From: Bacillota bacterium
Lineage (GTDB): Bacteria > Bacillota > Syntrophomonadia > Syntrophomonadales > Syntrophomonadaceae
NCBI GenBank assembly: GCA_017861475.1
Contig: JAGFXV010000075.1
Span: 1-6,970, forward strand
Length of the DNA stretch: 6,970 bases
Direction of reading: 5' to 3'
The notes below the pieces were generated by a model that worked only from the letters and a program-made list of their open reading frames with translations, did no database searches and was not told the origin of the DNA. The translations under genes were made by a program, and so were the position numbers. This document shows, one piece after another, positions 6,385 through 6,970 of the stretch. Position 1 is the stretch's first letter. Every line of letters begins with the position of its first letter.

Positions 6385-6970
6385 CTATTCCTGTCTGATT
6401 GCCTGCAAAGGACTAATACGGGCAGCTCTGTAGGCCGGCAATAATCCGGCTATGATGCCAACCACTACCGCAAAACCTACGGCAAATAGAGCAAGCCATA
6501 TCGGTATTATGGCCAGATTGCCAATCGGCTCTCCGCCGAACATATTTCCGGCACCTTTGACCCGGGCAATCACATTAATGATAGCGGTCACCCCATAGGC
6601 AATCCCCAGGCCGCTGATTCCCCCCATGAATCCGATAAGACCCGATTCCAGCAGAAAAAGACGACGGATATCCGGAATACCTGCACCAATTACTTTCATT
6701 ATGCCGATTTCCCGTGTTCGTTCCAGAATAGACATAAACATGGTGTTCATAATACCAATGGATGCAACCAATAGGCTGATTGCACCAATCCCCCCCAGTA
6801 TTAATTGCACAATCATAAAGAACTTGTTCATTTCCTTCAGGCTTTCTGCCGGTGACCAGGCCTGGTATCCGAGTTTTTTAATCTCTGCTGCCACTCCTTC
6901 AACTGTGTCACGGCTGCTGGCCCTGACTTTCACCGTACTGTATTCATCCTTGCCGTTTCCAGCTTGACCC
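6385..6970 (-). CDS. MacB/FtsX-type ABC transporter permease, C-terminal part, cut by window edge
   Basis: This is the membrane subunit of a MacB-like ABC exporter; 194 residues are visible and the N-terminus lies beyond the window. The frame is open to the edge, so the GTG at 6933 is internal and not the start. The visible residues begin with the end of the extracytoplasmic MacB_PCD-like domain (DEYSTVKVRASS, then VEGVAAEIKKLGYQAW). The FtsX domain follows, with three membrane segments: FMIVQLILGGIGAISLLVAS, then LFLLESGLIGFMGGISGLGI, then WLALFAVGFAVVVGIIAGLL. The conserved cytoplasmic loop ILERTREIGIMKVIGA, which contacts the ATPase, is present, as is the typical ending LPAYRAARISPLQAIRQE. 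The stop is 13 bases before the adaptor gene, so the two form an operon. A MacB-like ATPase is expected nearby but is not in the window. Likely jobs are export of a peptide, lipid or toxic compound; the sequence does not say which. Confidence 0.94.
   Translation of the reverse strand, partial: GQAGNGKDEYSTVKVRASSRDTVEGVAAEIKKLGYQAWSPAESLKEMNKFFMIVQLILGGIGAISLLVASIGIMNTMFMSILERTREIGIMKVIGAGIPDIRRLFLLESGLIGFMGGISGLGIAYGVTAIINVIARVKGAGNMFGGEPIGNLAIIPIWLALFAVGFAVVVGIIAGLLPAYRAARISPLQAIRQE

Noticed and set aside
5767..6444. Plus-strand open frame of 225 codons
   Set aside because: It is antisense to the adaptor gene and the permease end. The translation is Ser-rich without family resemblance, and it spans the real gene junction.
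6385..6933. Treating the GTG at 6933 as the start of the permease
   Set aside because: The frame is open to the window edge and the upstream codons continue the extracytoplasmic domain. A protein of 182 residues would lack the first membrane segment and most of the MacB_PCD domain.
1..6970. CRISPR array, tRNA, rRNA or insertion sequence
   Set aside because: I found no regularly spaced repeats, no cloverleaf-like sequence, no rRNA signature and no transposase-like frame with flanking terminal repeats.

Overview
All genes that can be supported in this window lie on the minus strand, so the biological reading direction is from high to low coordinates. The window looks bacterial and most like a Gram-positive Firmicute of the Clostridia type. 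The signs are strong Shine-Dalgarno sequences, frequent TTG and GTG starts, intrinsic hairpin terminators, mid-range base composition with AT-rich gaps, and an efflux adaptor with coiled-coil arms too short to reach an outer-membrane channel. This placement is inferred from style and family resemblance, not from a marker gene.

Region 1 (6970 to 4803) is the 3' end of an export operon. It holds the C-terminal part of a MacB/FtsX-type ABC permease and, 13 bases downstream, a membrane-anchored HlyD/MacA-type adaptor of 522 residues. The adaptor appears to contain two complete adaptor units in tandem. An ATPase partner would be expected just outside the window. After the adaptor comes a 163-base gap with a very good but unused ribosome-binding sequence and a near-perfect 14-bp inverted repeat.

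Region 2 (about 4640 to 4002) is a single GNAT-family N-acetyltransferase gene. It has two plausible starts and a clear bidirectional intrinsic terminator just past its stop.

Region 3 (about 3860 to 1) is a type I restriction-modification locus in the order hsdM, hsdS, hsdR. hsdM (N6-adenine methyltransferase) and hsdS (two target-recognition domains) overlap by 8 bases. hsdR begins 67 bases after hsdS and is cut by the window edge at the start of its helicase Walker A motif, so its N-terminal domain, coiled coil and PD-(D/E)XK nuclease are visible but its motor is not. HsdM2-HsdS would methylate the bipartite site; with HsdR the complex would translocate and cleave unmodified DNA.

The window is mainly ordinary gene content. 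The points most worth a second look are the tandem-duplicated adaptor, a possible small structured plus-strand RNA between hsdM and the acetyltransferase gene, the orphan ribosome-binding sequence behind the adaptor, and the composition break at the hsdS recognition domains. I do not see a convincing wholly new system.
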